Translations under genes and position numbers: made by a program
Notes under the pieces: generated by a model
What the model saw: the letters and a program-made list of their open reading frames with translations, nothing else
The model's database searches: none
What the model was told of the DNA's origin: nothing
In this document: positions 38,872-50,286 of the stretch, piece by piece
Numbering within the stretch: the stretch's first letter is position 1
Layout of the letters: each line of letters opens with the position of its first letter
Assembly: GCF_026262505.1 (NCBI RefSeq)
Contig: NC_067203.1
Coordinates: forward strand, 14,334,392 to 14,398,391
Direction: 5' to 3'
DNA: 64,000 bases
Origin: Trichomonas vaginalis G3
Lineage: Eukaryota > Parabasalia > Trichomonadida > Trichomonadidae

Positions 38872-40122
38872 ATGTCTAACAAAGGCAAAGGTAAGGATGC
38901 TAAACCACAATCTGCTGAAGATGAGGAAGCCGAGCAAATGGCTTTCCTCCTCCAAGCTGCCCAAGCTAAGAAAGCAGCAGGCCCTGCAAAAGTAACAAAG
39001 GTTGAGAAAAACCCACTCGCTTTCGAGTGCCCAGGTCTCCCACCGCTTCCAAAGGAAGAGAATCCAGCTAGAGACTGGCCAGCCGTCGAAACATATGAAT
39101 ACAACGAACACAATGGCTACAGATCAACATCTAAAGAATTAGCTGAAGTCGAACGTATCCAATATGCTACTTCTATCCTTCCAGATCTCAGAGAAGGTGC
39201 TGAAATCCATCGTCGCGTCCGCAGATGGGCCATGGAAAATGTAATCAAGCCAGGTGTTAAGCTTTACGACATGTGCGCACAGATTGAAGAAGCTGTTCGT
39301 AAGCTTTCTGGCTATGAACCAATTTTCCGTGGTCTTGCCTTCCCATGTGGCTGTTCAATCAACAATTGTGCAGCGCATTACACTCCAATGTACAACACCG
39401 ACCAAAGAGTTCTTGGCAAGAGTGATGTCATGAAGATCGACTTCGGTGTCGCTATCAATGGCAACATCATCGATTCTGCTTTCACAGTTTGCTTTGATCC
39501 AAAGTTCGAGCCACTTCTTGAAGCAGCCAAGACAGCTACAAACACAGGTGTCAAGATAGCCGGTATCGATGCCCGTATGAACGAAATTGGTGATGCCATT
39601 CAAGAAGTTTTCGACGCTTCCTCCATTGATATTGACGGAAAGCACTACGACATCAAGCCAATCTCCAACCTCAGTGGCCACAGCCTTGGCCCATACACAG
39701 TTCACGCTGGTAAGTCAATCCCAATCACCAAAGGTGGCAACGCCGAAAAGATGGAAGAAGGCGAACTCTTCGCTTGCGAGACATTCGGCTCCACAGGCAA
39801 GGGTATTGTCCACAATGATGGCGACAATGTCAGCCACTTCATGGTTGCCAGAAATCCACCAACACCAAGAACACCAGCTGCCAGAAAACTCCTCAAGACA
39901 CTTCAGGAAAACTTCTCTACACTCGCCTTCTCACAGAGATTCATCGATCGTATCGGAGAAAAGAAATACCAACTTAACCTTCGCCACCTCGTTGAATGCC
40001 GCGCTGTTCATGATTATCCATCACTCTCTGATGTTAAGGGCTCTTACGTTGCTCAGTTCGAACATACCTTCATTTTACTTCCTACACACAAAGAAGTCCT
40101 TTCAAGAGGTGATGACTATTAA
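38872..40122 (+). CDS. METAP2: Methionine aminopeptidase type 2
   Basis: A 416-residue enzyme that removes the initiator methionine from new proteins. The dinuclear metal site is complete: D190 and D201 (KIDFGVAINGNIIDSAF), H270 (GHSLG), E303 (FACETFGS) and E397 (QFEHT). The substrate-binding His is H169 (CAAHYTP). The insertion typical of type 2 enzymes is present between about 310 and 380. The N-terminal extension (1-50) is Lys/Ala/Glu-rich, as in the ribosome-associated part of other MetAP2 proteins, but short. The codon use is more GC-rich and biased than its neighbours, as expected for a highly expressed gene. The stop overlaps TAAA, which fits the family's polyadenylation signal. Confidence 0.95.
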   Translation: MSNKGKGKDAKPQSAEDEEAEQMAFLLQAAQAKKAAGPAKVTKVEKNPLAFECPGLPPLPKEENPARDWPAVETYEYNEHNGYRSTSKELAEVERIQYATSILPDLREGAEIHRRVRRWAMENVIKPGVKLYDMCAQIEEAVRKLSGYEPIFRGLAFPCGCSINNCAAHYTPMYNTDQRVLGKSDVMKIDFGVAINGNIIDSAFTVCFDPKFEPLLEAAKTATNTGVKIAGIDARMNEIGDAIQEVFDASSIDIDGKHYDIKPISNLSGHSLGPYTVHAGKSIPITKGGNAEKMEEGELFACETFGSTGKGIVHNDGDNVSHFMVARNPPTPRTPAARKLLKTLQENFSTLAFSQRFIDRIGEKKYQLNLRHLVECRAVHDYPSLSDVKGSYVAQFEHTFILLPTHKEVLSRGDDY

Positions 40123-41172
40123 AGCGACTAAAAATACTTGTAAGAAGACTTTACTAATAAAATGCTTTAACTATCAAACATTTATATAACTATTTTTACA
40201 ATCTATAAATTTATCATCTTTTGAATCTTATCGAACAGTATAATATACAAATAAAAACCAATGTCAGTCAGATTTATCAGTCCGAAATTGGCTAATGAGA
40301 AAATAAAAAAAATTGATCTAAAAAAACACAAAATTATAATAATATTAACGAGAAAATTGTAATTAAAAGCAATTTTAAGATCAATTTTCATATTTTATTT
40401 TTCCAAAAAATATTCGGATTTGCATTTTTCAAATGTTTTTCATTAGATTTTGTGATTATTTTTTCAAAAATGAAAAAAATTTGGAATTCATTTTCTTGAT
40501 TTCAGATCATTATATTGATACTTATGATTAAAGAGTCCATATTTTAATGTTAACACTAAATTTGTTGTGAAATACTTAGAAATTATGATTATTACAATGA
40601 TTTTACCTACTAATATTCGAAAAACTTTCACATATCAATATCATATTGCATTTTTATTCAGAACTGGCCATAATTTACGTTATTTATCAAGTTATTATAC
40701 ATTTTCAAGATAAATATACTTATATTTCGGATTTCCTTATTAAGTAAAACCATTTTCACATTATTATAAGTCAAAATAATCGCGAGTTTTTTTATTTATG
40801 AAATAATTCTGATAGAATGAGGATAATAAGATTATTATCTTACATCAATAGACATTAGACAGCCATAAGATTGATTTGGTAAATCCTCATTTTAATCTTT
40901 TGCCTTATTTTCCCTTTTCATCGAATAAGATTAATTTAATTAATAGCAAAAATCCTCAGATATTTCATTAGAATCGATCAATTAATCAATTATGAATATT
41001 TTATAATATTTCAATTTTTTTTCTTTCTCTTTGCTCTTAGAATCATTGCAACTACATCTACTCAGCATCTATTGCATGCAAATGCAATACATAATACGAA
41101 TCATTTAAATCTTTTTTTGCGATCGAATTCTTGGTAAAGAAAAGGAAAAAGAATAAAAAGGAATTTAATTAA
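40123..41172. other. Intergenic region
   Basis: AT-rich, about 1 kb, between convergent genes. No gene or repeat recognised. Confidence 0.5.
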
Positions 41173-41703
41173 TTAAAGAGTGAATGTTTCCCATTCATCG
41201 AATGTGTCATAGTTTTGTTCGAAGACAGTTCCAATGAATGAACCAAACTCGTGATTTAAATTATGCATTATTATTGATCCCTCCACATCATTTTCGCTTT
41301 CAGGTTCGGTTGAAATTTGTGGATTGGCAGAGTTTGATTGCTGTTTTGATAGAAATTTGTACCAACGATTTTTGACGTTGTTACCTGATCGTCCATCAAG
41401 ACTTTTCGATATAAGTGACCATTTCGGTCCGTGTATCTTGTGCATTTGAAGAATAATTTCATCTTCTTCCGAAGTCCAGGACGCGGAACTAATCTCCTTG
41501 AAGAGATACTTATTATAACGATCTCTGCACTGCCTAGCAGTTCTCCCCGGCATCTCCCTCGCAATTTGATCCCAGCTGCGATCTCTTCCTCCGCTAACTA
41601 GTTGCTTTAGACGCATGTCCTCCTCTTTTGAGAAGCGCTTGCGCTTGGTGAGATCCGGGGGCTTACTACAACTACTGTCATCATCTTGATCATCACAAAA
41701 CAT
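41173..41703 (-). CDS. R2R3-type Myb DNA-binding protein
   Basis: A 176-residue protein from the ATG at 41703 (MFCDDQDDDSS); the longer frame starts with TTG. Two Myb repeats follow: R2 about 23-68 (KRFSKEEDMRLKQLV ... GRTARQCRDRYNKYL, first Trp replaced by Phe) and R3 about 74-118 (SWTSEEDEIILQMHKIHGPKWSLIS ... NNVKNRWYKFL). The last helices carry the DNA-reading residues. A short acidic C-terminus may activate transcription. Small two-repeat Mybs are a large family in Trichomonas, and some bind AACGAT-type elements in iron-regulated genes; the target of this one is unknown. A TCATA lies only a few bases upstream. Confidence 0.9.
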   Translation of the reverse strand: MFCDDQDDDSSCSKPPDLTKRKRFSKEEDMRLKQLVSGGRDRSWDQIAREMPGRTARQCRDRYNKYLFKEISSASWTSEEDEIILQMHKIHGPKWSLISKSLDGRSGNNVKNRWYKFLSKQQSNSANPQISTEPESENDVEGSIIMHNLNHEFGSFIGTVFEQNYDTFDEWETFTL

Positions 41704-41709
41704 ATATGA

Positions 41710-43416
41710 ACATTTTGTAAAGCAAAGAAATTTAAACCATTCATTTAATAATTTATATGCTTTCAATTTTTTGAATTGATTGTGACAATTAGCGATTGAT
41801 GCAAATCGATAAGGAATATTAATAGAAGTAGAAATGAAATAGAATAAAATTGTGTGATTTCAAATTATTTAACGGTCTCAATTATAATTTTGTTAAAATA
41901 TATACAATTGATATACACTCTATAAACCGACATTTTATGAAACCGCCCAAATCATCGATTTTGAATAATCACATCTAACAATTTTGGATTTATTTGTGCT
42001 TATTAAATGAAATATTCATAAAATGATTTTGTAAAGAAATAAGGTTCTCATCAAATAATACCTATATAAGAATTCATATTATGTAAAATTTCCAAACTGT
42101 AGAATATGATTGATTGAAATTATAAACATTTAAAAAATTCAAAATCAATGAGTCAATTTTGATTTATTTAGAAACCAAGTCAAATATTATCTTTAATCAT
42201 GAATACATATTTGTTTCAATCAATGACACTTCAATTATCTCAATTTCAAAGAGATTTCAATTTTTTCAAATACAATTCTACAAATTATTTTATATAAAAT
42301 GAATGATTGCAAAATATATAATGACTTAATAAAAATTTTGAATTCGATCAATTGCCAATAACTTTTTCTCTATCTTTCTATAGAATGAAGACCATGTTCC
42401 AAAAATACAGAGAGCAACAAACAATACTTTGCATTAAGTTTGATATTATATTGATCATTCAAATATCAATATTATATCAAATTAAATATGCCAATAACAA
42501 GTAATCACTAATGCATATAGAATATTTTCTGGAAATATATTATTTTTTTAATATCTAACATTATTTTCTCTAATGATGAAGAAATATAGCACTTTCTATA
42601 ATTAAATATCTCAATTCTTTTCATTGATTATATATTTCATGTATCTAAGAGGAATTAGTTACTAATTTTTCTTAAAATCAAATTTCTCATTATCAATTCA
42701 ATTATATCGCTATTATCCATTCAAAATTTCAATAGAACATCAAAAGTGTCATTTCAAATTTTTTTGGAACCGCAAATCGTTTTCGAGAAATTACTTTACT
42801 GTTCGCGAAAATCATTTGTTTTATGCAGTTCACTACTAAATATGACATGATTGCAAAAAAGATAAATGAAAATTGTGAAATATCAAAGTTATTTTTATAT
42901 TTTACAATCAATCCTATTAATGAATAATAAATCGATACAAGTCGACATTACTTCATCAAGATATCATGTTAAATATTTATATGCTTTTACTTCACTTTCT
43001 AAATTTAATATCGAATATTTTAACCGAATTTAATTTATTATTTTAATCTAACCATGCAACAATATATCGGTATATGATTACTCATTTAATATTGATATTT
43101 TTTTCATTCATATAATTTTGGATTTTAACATCTTTAACTGTCAATCATCTAAGTCATCCATAATGTCCACATTCCAATAAGTGATACTTAATTTAGAAAA
43201 AATTTCGAAAAAATAAATATCAAAATACTGGAATTTTTATGAAATTCACGAAAATTTTCTAGTAGGATCTAAAGTATTATTGATTCGGTTAATGAATATA
43301 TATGGAAGAAAAAAATATTTTTAAATCAATCGAAAAACTTCATGATATTGATGCAATGATGAGATGAAGAATTCAGTTGAATTGAATGAATATCCATTTT
43401 CCTTTTAAATAAATCT
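41710..43416. other. Long gene-free AT-rich region
   Basis: About 1.7 kb between two minus-strand genes. Only short, low-complexity open frames occur. No element ends, RNAs or hairpins stood out. Confidence 0.5.
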
Positions 43417-44688
43417 TTATTCAGATTCATCTTTAATGTATTTTTCAATAAGCTTTTTTGTTTCATAATTGTAAGTAATTTGATCAATAGATTTACCCAT
43501 ATATCTTGTTTTAGGATTTGCCCCATTTTCAAGAAGAATTTTTACAACTTGATATTTTCCGCCCTGAGCAGCAATAACAAGAGGAAATGATCCTAATTGC
43601 GTTTCATTTACATCAGCACCTTTCTCAATCATCAATTGCAATAGTTCAATATTGTCAATTGATTTAGTAAGATAAGTTATTATTGGATATTCGTATTCAT
43701 TGTGCACCTGTTTAATGTTTTCGACGCAATTCAAAATAACTTTAGCTTCTTTAAGCTTTTTATTCCATAAACATTGAATAAAGCCAGAAATAACAGATCT
43801 TGAGTTACTTTTAATCGGAAATCCTTTTTCAATTAAGTACTTAACTAATTCTTCAGTATTTTCCGGTGATGTGCAAGCATAATGAAAAATAGCTGCATTT
43901 TTAGTTTTATAACCATTTTCAATAATCATCTTGTATCCAAAACTATAATTCCAATATACACATCTTGCTAAGATATTATCCAATTCAGTTTTGTATAAAG
44001 AATAAAATTTTATTAATAAATAATTTGAAATTGCGAAGTTTGTGATTTTAATTGCAGTTTCACATGCATGCATATCTCTTATATTTGCATATTTCATCAT
44101 CGCATATGTGTTATAATGCTCAATACAAAATTTATCTGAAATCTTGAAATTTTGTTTTTCATAAATGGAAATAAAATAGTCTAAAATGTCATTTCTGTGG
44201 GTTTCTATAGCTCTCTCGATACAATCAACAAAAGAGTATCCTTCTTGAAGCAGCATCTCAATGATTTCCTGGTTTCCGCCATAAACTGACCATTTTAAGG
44301 TAGATATTTGGATTTGGCAATTATTCATTTTGAGATACTTAAAACAATTAACGGCTCCATATATGGCTGCTAAGTCTATTAGATTTTTTGGATCTTGGTC
44401 TTCCATTGCTGTTAATTCTGATAAATTATCTGCTAAAAATAGTTTTGATAAAGAGTTATTGTCACTAAAACATTTAATTTCTCCACCAACTATCTCGGAA
44501 AATTTATTATAAAGGCTTCTATTAACAAATCTATATCTCGAGGAATTTTCAACAATTAATCTGATGTTTTCTTTATGAAATTGCGGATTTGACTTAATAA
44601 AATGAAGTATTTCATCTATATTATGTTCATCCATATTGAAAATCTGATCTTCAAGCTTAATCTGTTTCGCAATAAAATCATCTTCCAT
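43417..44688 (-). CDS. Ankyrin-repeat protein (divergent DUF3447 type)
   Basis: A 423-residue protein if it starts at 44688 (MEDDFIAKQ). An initiator TCATT lies 14 bp upstream, inside an AAAAAGTGTCA motif, which favours this start over an in-frame ATG at 44883 whose extra 65 residues look non-coding. The N-terminal 130 residues are helical. The middle matches the DUF3447 pattern in weak form (IDLAAIYGAVNCFKYLKMNN, YGGNQEIIEMLLQEG). Two or three regular ankyrin repeats close the protein (FPLVIAAQGGKYQVVKILLENGANP). Unlike the other ankyrin genes here it is intact and its repeats are diverged, so it is probably an older, selected member. Confidence 0.8.
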   Translation of the reverse strand: MEDDFIAKQIKLEDQIFNMDEHNIDEILHFIKSNPQFHKENIRLIVENSSRYRFVNRSLYNKFSEIVGGEIKCFSDNNSLSKLFLADNLSELTAMEDQDPKNLIDLAAIYGAVNCFKYLKMNNCQIQISTLKWSVYGGNQEIIEMLLQEGYSFVDCIERAIETHRNDILDYFISIYEKQNFKISDKFCIEHYNTYAMMKYANIRDMHACETAIKITNFAISNYLLIKFYSLYKTELDNILARCVYWNYSFGYKMIIENGYKTKNAAIFHYACTSPENTEELVKYLIEKGFPIKSNSRSVISGFIQCLWNKKLKEAKVILNCVENIKQVHNEYEYPIITYLTKSIDNIELLQLMIEKGADVNETQLGSFPLVIAAQGGKYQVVKILLENGANPKTRYMGKSIDQITYNYETKKLIEKYIKDESE

Positions 44689-44699
44689 AAAAAAATCGT

Positions 44700-44713
44700 A
44701 ATGACACTTTTTA
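44700..44713 (-). promoter_or_regulatory. AAAAAGTGTCATT initiator region of the ankyrin gene
   Basis: The minus strand reads AAAAAGTGTCATT, combining a recurrent AAAAAGTGWCA motif with the TCA(+1)YW initiator. The leader would be 14 nt. Confidence 0.45.
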
Positions 44714-45132
44714 AAATAACCACTCAAATTTTTTCCCTTTTTAAAACTTTTGTCAAAATTATGGTTTTGATCAACAGAATAATGTTTATTATGTGCTCTC
44801 GAGGATGCACAATATTGGATTAAATTTTTCTTACATAACATTTCAAGTGACACTAGTCCCTGAATCAGAAGCCATCCATGCATTGTAGAATATTTATTGA
44901 GCCTGAAATAAGAAAAACTTTATAATATGAAAATAAAATAAGTTTATTGATATGATCCCATTTTCATTGTGTCATTTTATATCTATGACTTTAATCCGAA
45001 AAAGTCTTCGTAACGTTTTTAAAACCACAATCTCTTAAGCCTTTAAAGATATTACATTTCTGCTATTATAAAAGTGGGTAATAAATTAAAACTACAAACA
45101 ATTTATTCATACAAAATAATTAAAAATAAAAG
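44714..45132. other. Intergenic spacer
   Basis: Contains the in-frame upstream extension of the ankyrin frame. Otherwise AT-rich without recognised features. Confidence 0.45.
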
Positions 45133-48100
45133 TTAGGTTGTTTTTCTTTGCTTTAATTGTAAATTAAGCTTCTCATTTTCTTGTTGAAGTGCGTACATGA
45201 ACGACTTTGCTTGTTCATCATTCTCTGAGTAGGAGAAAGCGGTTAAAGCAGATAAGAAAGAAGACAAAAGTGTGATAAATCTAGAAACAATTAAGAAAAC
45301 AAAGGAATTAATCTTTGATGGCTGGATTTGTGACAAAGCTGAGTGTAATCTCATTATTTGATTTCTTAAGTTCTTTGCAGGCTCAGATCCAGGAATGTAA
45401 GATGAGAATTTGCAATCAAATGTTGTAAATATTTCATTCAAAATACTTGCAAATGGTTTCAAAGCGATTATTGTGTTGTTTAATGATATAAAAGCTGCGC
45501 AAACTTCAGGTATATATTTCCGAGGATCGCTTCTTGTTGTTACAGGAACTAAATCATAAACACTTGTGAACATTTCATTCAATTCGTTTGCAGACAAAAA
45601 TTGAGGATTTGCTTGATTAGATGTGATTTTATCAACAAAAGTAACACATCTATCACATAATTCTTCATCTCTCAATGTAGACAAATCGATATCTTCAAGG
45701 CCAATGAATTTATGTGCTAAATGATCAACTTTTTCAAGACAAATCCTGAAATCCTGTCTCTTTTGTTGAAGAACTGTTAAATCAGTAATTCTTTTCTCTA
45801 CATCATCCTGGAACTTCTCGAGCATCTTTATTGTCTGGTTAACTAAGTTCTGTGGAGACATTTTCTGTGTTTTCTTCTCTTCAGCACTTGAAACTCCCCT
45901 GAATCTGTTATTAATAACTTCAATTGATGTTATCAAAAACTTGTTTTGTGTTTCTGATTCGAACAAAGGTTTCTTCAAAGGATTTTCCCATTTATCGAAA
46001 GCCTCAATAATATTCTTAATTACATCTTCTTGGCTATTATTTATTTCGACTTTCAAGAACTGAGAAACTCTTCGAATTACGTCTTTCAACAACTCGTTTG
46101 CGTTTTCTTTTTCTTTCTTATCTTTCTCTATTTCAACTAACGCTAAATCAGTGATTTGCACTGCTTGTTGGACAGGAGTTCCCTTAGGATTATTGATATC
46201 AACTAAATGTTTGAATTTCGTGGAAATATTTTCCGCAAAATGATTCAATTCTTCTTCTTTAAGTTTCGATAAACTATCGAGTTGTCTTTGCAATTCATTG
46301 CTGAAATCCATTGCAGCATTTATTGCTTCGTTATAGATATTGTCTTGATCAACAATTGGTCTTCTATAGAACTTCAAAATTTCTCTAAATGCTTGCATCA
46401 AATGTTCAATTTTTTCAGATAATTTTTGTTTTTCTTCTTCCATTTTTTGGATTTCTTCATTTTTGTCAATGAATTTTTGGTTGACATGCTTTATAATATC
46501 CATGAAAGACATGTCATCATCATAAACAATATCAGATAATATCTTTCTCATTGCTTCTTCTTCTCTTTTATGTTGTATACATTTCTGACATTTTCTTTCA
46601 ACAACATAAACAGTTAAAGCATCAACTTTTGAAATCAATTGATCATCATCGTCATCATCAGGAGGGAAATTAAGTTCTTCTTCCTTCATTACGCCTCCAA
46701 GTTTCCTTGCGACGTTTCTAAGAGCTTGTTTATATTCATTATCGTTTTTCCGATCTCTTAATTGATTTATTTCATCTTCTTGAGTATCAATTATTGATTT
46801 AAGCCTTGTTATTTCTTGTTCCAACAGTTTTTGCTTTTTCATGAAATTCTGGGATTCTCTGTGAATGTATTCTTGCAAATCTCTATCATCTTGTTCGATT
46901 TGGACTTGTTTGTTTTTGAGATTTTCGTTTTCATCTTCTGTATTTTTTGCAAGACTTCCAAGTAAATTCAAAAGTTCAGTTAATCTGTCACCATTTCCAT
47001 AGATTGCTTGGATATTTGTTAATCCGTATTGAGCGAGCAAAGAAGCAGTTGAAAAACCGGAAAAGTTTATATCTTCTGCTTCTTCGAATTCAACAACTTC
47101 CCGAGTTTCTTCTTCATTCTTTTGAGGAATGTCTCTACGATAAATGTAAGTTGTTGGAAGATCTAATCTTTCCAACATAATTGTTAAACAATCCTGGAAT
47201 TCATCAAGATTATTTAACAATGCTCCCATATCCATTTCGAACAAATAAGCTCCTTTCAAGGAAGAAATGATATCGCAACACGCAGTGTATGTTCTTTGTC
47301 TGATTCTAACAATTTCATTGTTTGGAAGGTTGAACTGACTTATTTCTTGTGCGAAACAATCATTCAATAATCTTGAGAATGATTTCACTTTGTTCGCACA
47401 ATTTTTCAGTTGTTCCAAATCGCTTGTATTAGAAACAGCTGCATGTGATTCTTGCAACAACAAATTATTCTGTTTTATCATCGCAATGATGTTTCTTGAT
47501 GGAGAATTATGTATTGTACTCTTTCCAGTGATAAACTGTGAAACGCTTTCTAAAGCTGTTGATATCAATGTAAAATTCTGGTCAATTGTTTTACGAATCG
47601 CTTCAGGACCAGAATTTTGGATATCAATCAATGATTTCGCAAAGTTTTTCCACGATTTGAGGAAAGGAAATGCGGATTGTTGCAATCCACCGGATGCTAC
47701 ATCTCCTGGCTTGACACCTCTTTGAAGAACAGGACTTGTATTAAATTGTTTGATTGATTGTTGAAGGAAAGCACCAAACAATCTTTGGTTCTCTTGAACT
47801 TGAGCTGAAATTCCTGTTCTAAAACTAATTGTTGCATTATTGTGAGCCAACAATTTATTGATGATTTCTATCAATGAATTATATAATGTCTTAAGTAATG
47901 ATGTTTGATTCAAATCACCATTTGATTGCAATGTTTGAATATTCCTAGAATTACTTGGTTGTATGTAACTCTGTTTAATTTCCCTTGTTTGATACAATCT
48001 TGGTGTTCTTACTCCGCCTGTATTTGCTGTTTTTGATCTAATGACTCTTGTTTGAGGACAAATTACTTTTAACATAGTTATTACTCCTTCTTCATCTGTT

Positions 48101-49938
48101 GCAAAGAGATACTGGTTATCTCCAGAACTGATAATACGTGTTACAGGAGTTCTACATATTTTTATTTCGTTGTAGGAATCGGAAGAAGGGAAAACTTGGT
48201 TTGCTTGGAAATAATATGTCCTTATTGAGCCATTTCCCGTTGAAACAAAGAGACATCTGTTGGAAGGACCCATTAGAAGTTGATTCGTGTTCTCTTTAAG
48301 ATCAAGTAAGTTCTTTGTTTGAGTTTCTTCTGTTTCTCGTAATGTGAAATCAGGAGAAGTGATTCCATAGCAACGAGTACATGTTGGATCGGTTGCAACA
48401 ATGGAAATAAAGTGGTTTATTTGTTGGAGGGCTGGTGGAGTTCGAGATTTTCCAGATCTGACAACCCAAATTCCAATTTGACCGCTAACATCGCATGTTA
48501 TGAGATGAGAATCGTCTGTGGACCATGAGAATGAAGAAATCTTCTGTCCTTGGGACTTAATTGTGATAGAAAGTTTAAATGAATTTGATGAATAAACAGA
48601 AACAGTATTTTGGACAGCCACAGCAAAGTGCTGGCCACTATGAGAGAATCTCAAGTTAGTACAGCCTTTTATATTGAGTTCTTGCTGTACAATTAAGTCA
48701 TTTCCTGAAACTCCAAAAATAGAAATTTTTTCTGGGAAGCTTACAAGTATTAAATTACCATTTGGATGGAAGGAAACAAGTAATGGTGTATCATTGCAGT
48801 AATGGACAACTTCGTAATACATTTTATCGTAGTTTAAAACTCGAATTGATTGATCTTCACCACAAGTAACTAGAAGTTGCTTTCTTGATGCAGTGTCCAT
48901 ATCAACAATAGAACCAATGTTATGGGATGGGAGTATTGTAATGAATTCTTTGTTGGGATTTAAATTTGATTTTGTTTTATCAAGTTTTAATGCAATAAGT
49001 CGTGCATCGTTCATAAGAACTACTAGATTATCTCCTCCTGGTGAAATTGTTAAGGAAATGATCGTGCTGTTCTCATCTACAACGACTGAATTTATTTCGT
49101 TGAAATTTTTTGAATCTGATTGATTTTCGAAGAAGTGAATAGTATTTCCACCTGTTATACAAACAAAACCTTTGAGTGTTGGAGTAAGATTTGTAATAGG
49201 CTCGTTTGAATTATTCTTTAATTGGATTTGCATTGGAGTATCAGGAGAATCAAGATTAAAAAGATGACCATCTACAGTAGATACAATAACGCAATTATCA
49301 GTACCAGCAAAAATATGTTCTTTTATATTATATTGATCTAATTGTGGAGTTTCTTTGTAATCAAATTCTTTATTGTTACGTTCAATGAGTTTGTAAACTC
49401 CCTTACCAGTACAACAAATCATATTTTCATCATATGGATGAAATGAAACAAAATTAACGTTTGTATTATATAAATTTTCCGAAACTTTCTGGGAAGTGAT
49501 TAGTGATCCGCTTGATGCATCGAAAATAAAGAGTTGTGAATCTGTATTTCCCAATGCAGCTAAATAATGTGCGCCTTCACTAAAAGCGAGAGCGGTAAAT
49601 GATATTGTTGAGTTCGGAATTGTAATAGACCGATAATGCTTAAGCGAATTTAGTTCTACAATGTAAATAATCGATGAATTTAGTTCTAATGTATAAGATA
49701 AAAAGACTTGACCACTCTGAGTTGATGGAGAAATCGCTGTACATTTAATGGCACCACGTGATATATCAGTGCATTGTAAAAATTTCTGCTTTTTCAGCTC
49801 CCAATTATAAATAACAATATTATTCCCTGCAAAATAAACAATAGTAGTTTCACCGAGTGAATATATCCTTGAATTTGATGAGCAATCAACGCCCATTACA
49901 CGATTTTGTTCAAGGTTGATTCTGCTCGATTGGGTCAT
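45133..49938 (-). CDS. CFAP57: CFAP57/WDR65-like WD40 and coiled-coil axonemal protein
   Basis: A 1601-residue protein from the ATG at 49938 (MTQSSRINLEQNRVMGV); the upstream in-frame extension to 50079 is hydrophobic leader translation. The opening (LGETTIVYFAGNNIVIYNWELKKQKFL) is typical of CFAP57, followed by about a dozen WD40 blades to residue ~650. Its SNRCLFVSTGNGSIRTYYF and ITRIISSGDNQYLFATDEEGVITMLKV segments match the family's second propeller. Next comes a long helical region with strong coiled coil (about 1000-1130 and 1170-1290) and an acidic run of six Asp. CFAP57 belongs to the inner-arm dynein/regulatory apparatus of motile cilia, consistent with a flagellate. The C-terminal third is longer than in animal CFAP57. 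Confidence 0.7.
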   Translation of the reverse strand: MTQSSRINLEQNRVMGVDCSSNSRIYSLGETTIVYFAGNNIVIYNWELKKQKFLQCTDISRGAIKCTAISPSTQSGQVFLSYTLELNSSIIYIVELNSLKHYRSITIPNSTISFTALAFSEGAHYLAALGNTDSQLFIFDASSGSLITSQKVSENLYNTNVNFVSFHPYDENMICCTGKGVYKLIERNNKEFDYKETPQLDQYNIKEHIFAGTDNCVIVSTVDGHLFNLDSPDTPMQIQLKNNSNEPITNLTPTLKGFVCITGGNTIHFFENQSDSKNFNEINSVVVDENSTIISLTISPGGDNLVVLMNDARLIALKLDKTKSNLNPNKEFITILPSHNIGSIVDMDTASRKQLLVTCGEDQSIRVLNYDKMYYEVVHYCNDTPLLVSFHPNGNLILVSFPEKISIFGVSGNDLIVQQELNIKGCTNLRFSHSGQHFAVAVQNTVSVYSSNSFKLSITIKSQGQKISSFSWSTDDSHLITCDVSGQIGIWVVRSGKSRTPPALQQINHFISIVATDPTCTRCYGITSPDFTLRETEETQTKNLLDLKENTNQLLMGPSNRCLFVSTGNGSIRTYYFQANQVFPSSDSYNEIKICRTPVTRIISSGDNQYLFATDEEGVITMLKVICPQTRVIRSKTANTGGVRTPRLYQTREIKQSYIQPSNSRNIQTLQSNGDLNQTSLLKTLYNSLIEIINKLLAHNNATISFRTGISAQVQENQRLFGAFLQQSIKQFNTSPVLQRGVKPGDVASGGLQQSAFPFLKSWKNFAKSLIDIQNSGPEAIRKTIDQNFTLISTALESVSQFITGKSTIHNSPSRNIIAMIKQNNLLLQESHAAVSNTSDLEQLKNCANKVKSFSRLLNDCFAQEISQFNLPNNEIVRIRQRTYTACCDIISSLKGAYLFEMDMGALLNNLDEFQDCLTIMLERLDLPTTYIYRRDIPQKNEEETREVVEFEEAEDINFSGFSTASLLAQYGLTNIQAIYGNGDRLTELLNLLGSLAKNTEDENENLKNKQVQIEQDDRDLQEYIHRESQNFMKKQKLLEQEITRLKSIIDTQEDEINQLRDRKNDNEYKQALRNVARKLGGVMKEEELNFPPDDDDDDQLISKVDALTVYVVERKCQKCIQHKREEEAMRKILSDIVYDDDMSFMDIIKHVNQKFIDKNEEIQKMEEEKQKLSEKIEHLMQAFREILKFYRRPIVDQDNIYNEAINAAMDFSNELQRQLDSLSKLKEEELNHFAENISTKFKHLVDINNPKGTPVQQAVQITDLALVEIEKDKKEKENANELLKDVIRRVSQFLKVEINNSQEDVIKNIIEAFDKWENPLKKPLFESETQNKFLITSIEVINNRFRGVSSAEEKKTQKMSPQNLVNQTIKMLEKFQDDVEKRITDLTVLQQKRQDFRICLEKVDHLAHKFIGLEDIDLSTLRDEELCDRCVTFVDKITSNQANPQFLSANELNEMFTSVYDLVPVTTRSDPRKYIPEVCAAFISLNNTIIALKPFASILNEIFTTFDCKFSSYIPGSEPAKNLRNQIMRLHSALSQIQPSKINSFVFLIVSRFITLLSSFLSALTAFSYSENDEQAKSFMYALQQENEKLNLQLKQRKTT

Positions 49939-50286
49939 GAAAATTTTTTTAACGTATTTTAAAATTTTAAGGTTCCAAAATCTGAGGAGATTTGAGAGAC
50001 AATATCTTGTAATTTGAAGTGTACTATAAGAAATTACTAATAGCAAGATATATCTACATGTCCTCAAGTATATAACCAATCAATTTATATCGATTAAAAA
50101 CTGCACCATCTGCCTGAAAAATGGAAATTTAGATATGAAGATATTTTTGCAGGTGTAAATTCAATGTGAAATATAAGAGAGCACATCAAAGCCATAGACT
50201 TGTTAGGCAATTCAGGAATGCTCTAAATGACTAAATGACATGCGTATTTCCTCTTACATTATGGAAGAAGACATCGATTTTGCTCA
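49939..50286. other. Divergent promoter region
   Basis: AT-rich gap between the CFAP57-like gene and the helical-repeat gene, which point apart. No further feature. Confidence 0.45.

Noticed and set aside
38619-39113. Minus-strand frames opposite MetAP2 and SAM synthetase (also 53656-54469)
   Set aside because: They are shadows caused by the strong codon bias of the real genes.
44689-44883. Longer start of the ankyrin gene at 44883
   Set aside because: A promoter-like AAAAAGTGTCATT lies between the two ATGs, and the extra residues do not resemble the family.
49939-50079. Longer start of the CFAP57-like gene
   Set aside because: The added residues are hydrophobic translation of T-rich leader. 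The recognised family opening begins shortly after the ATG at 49938.
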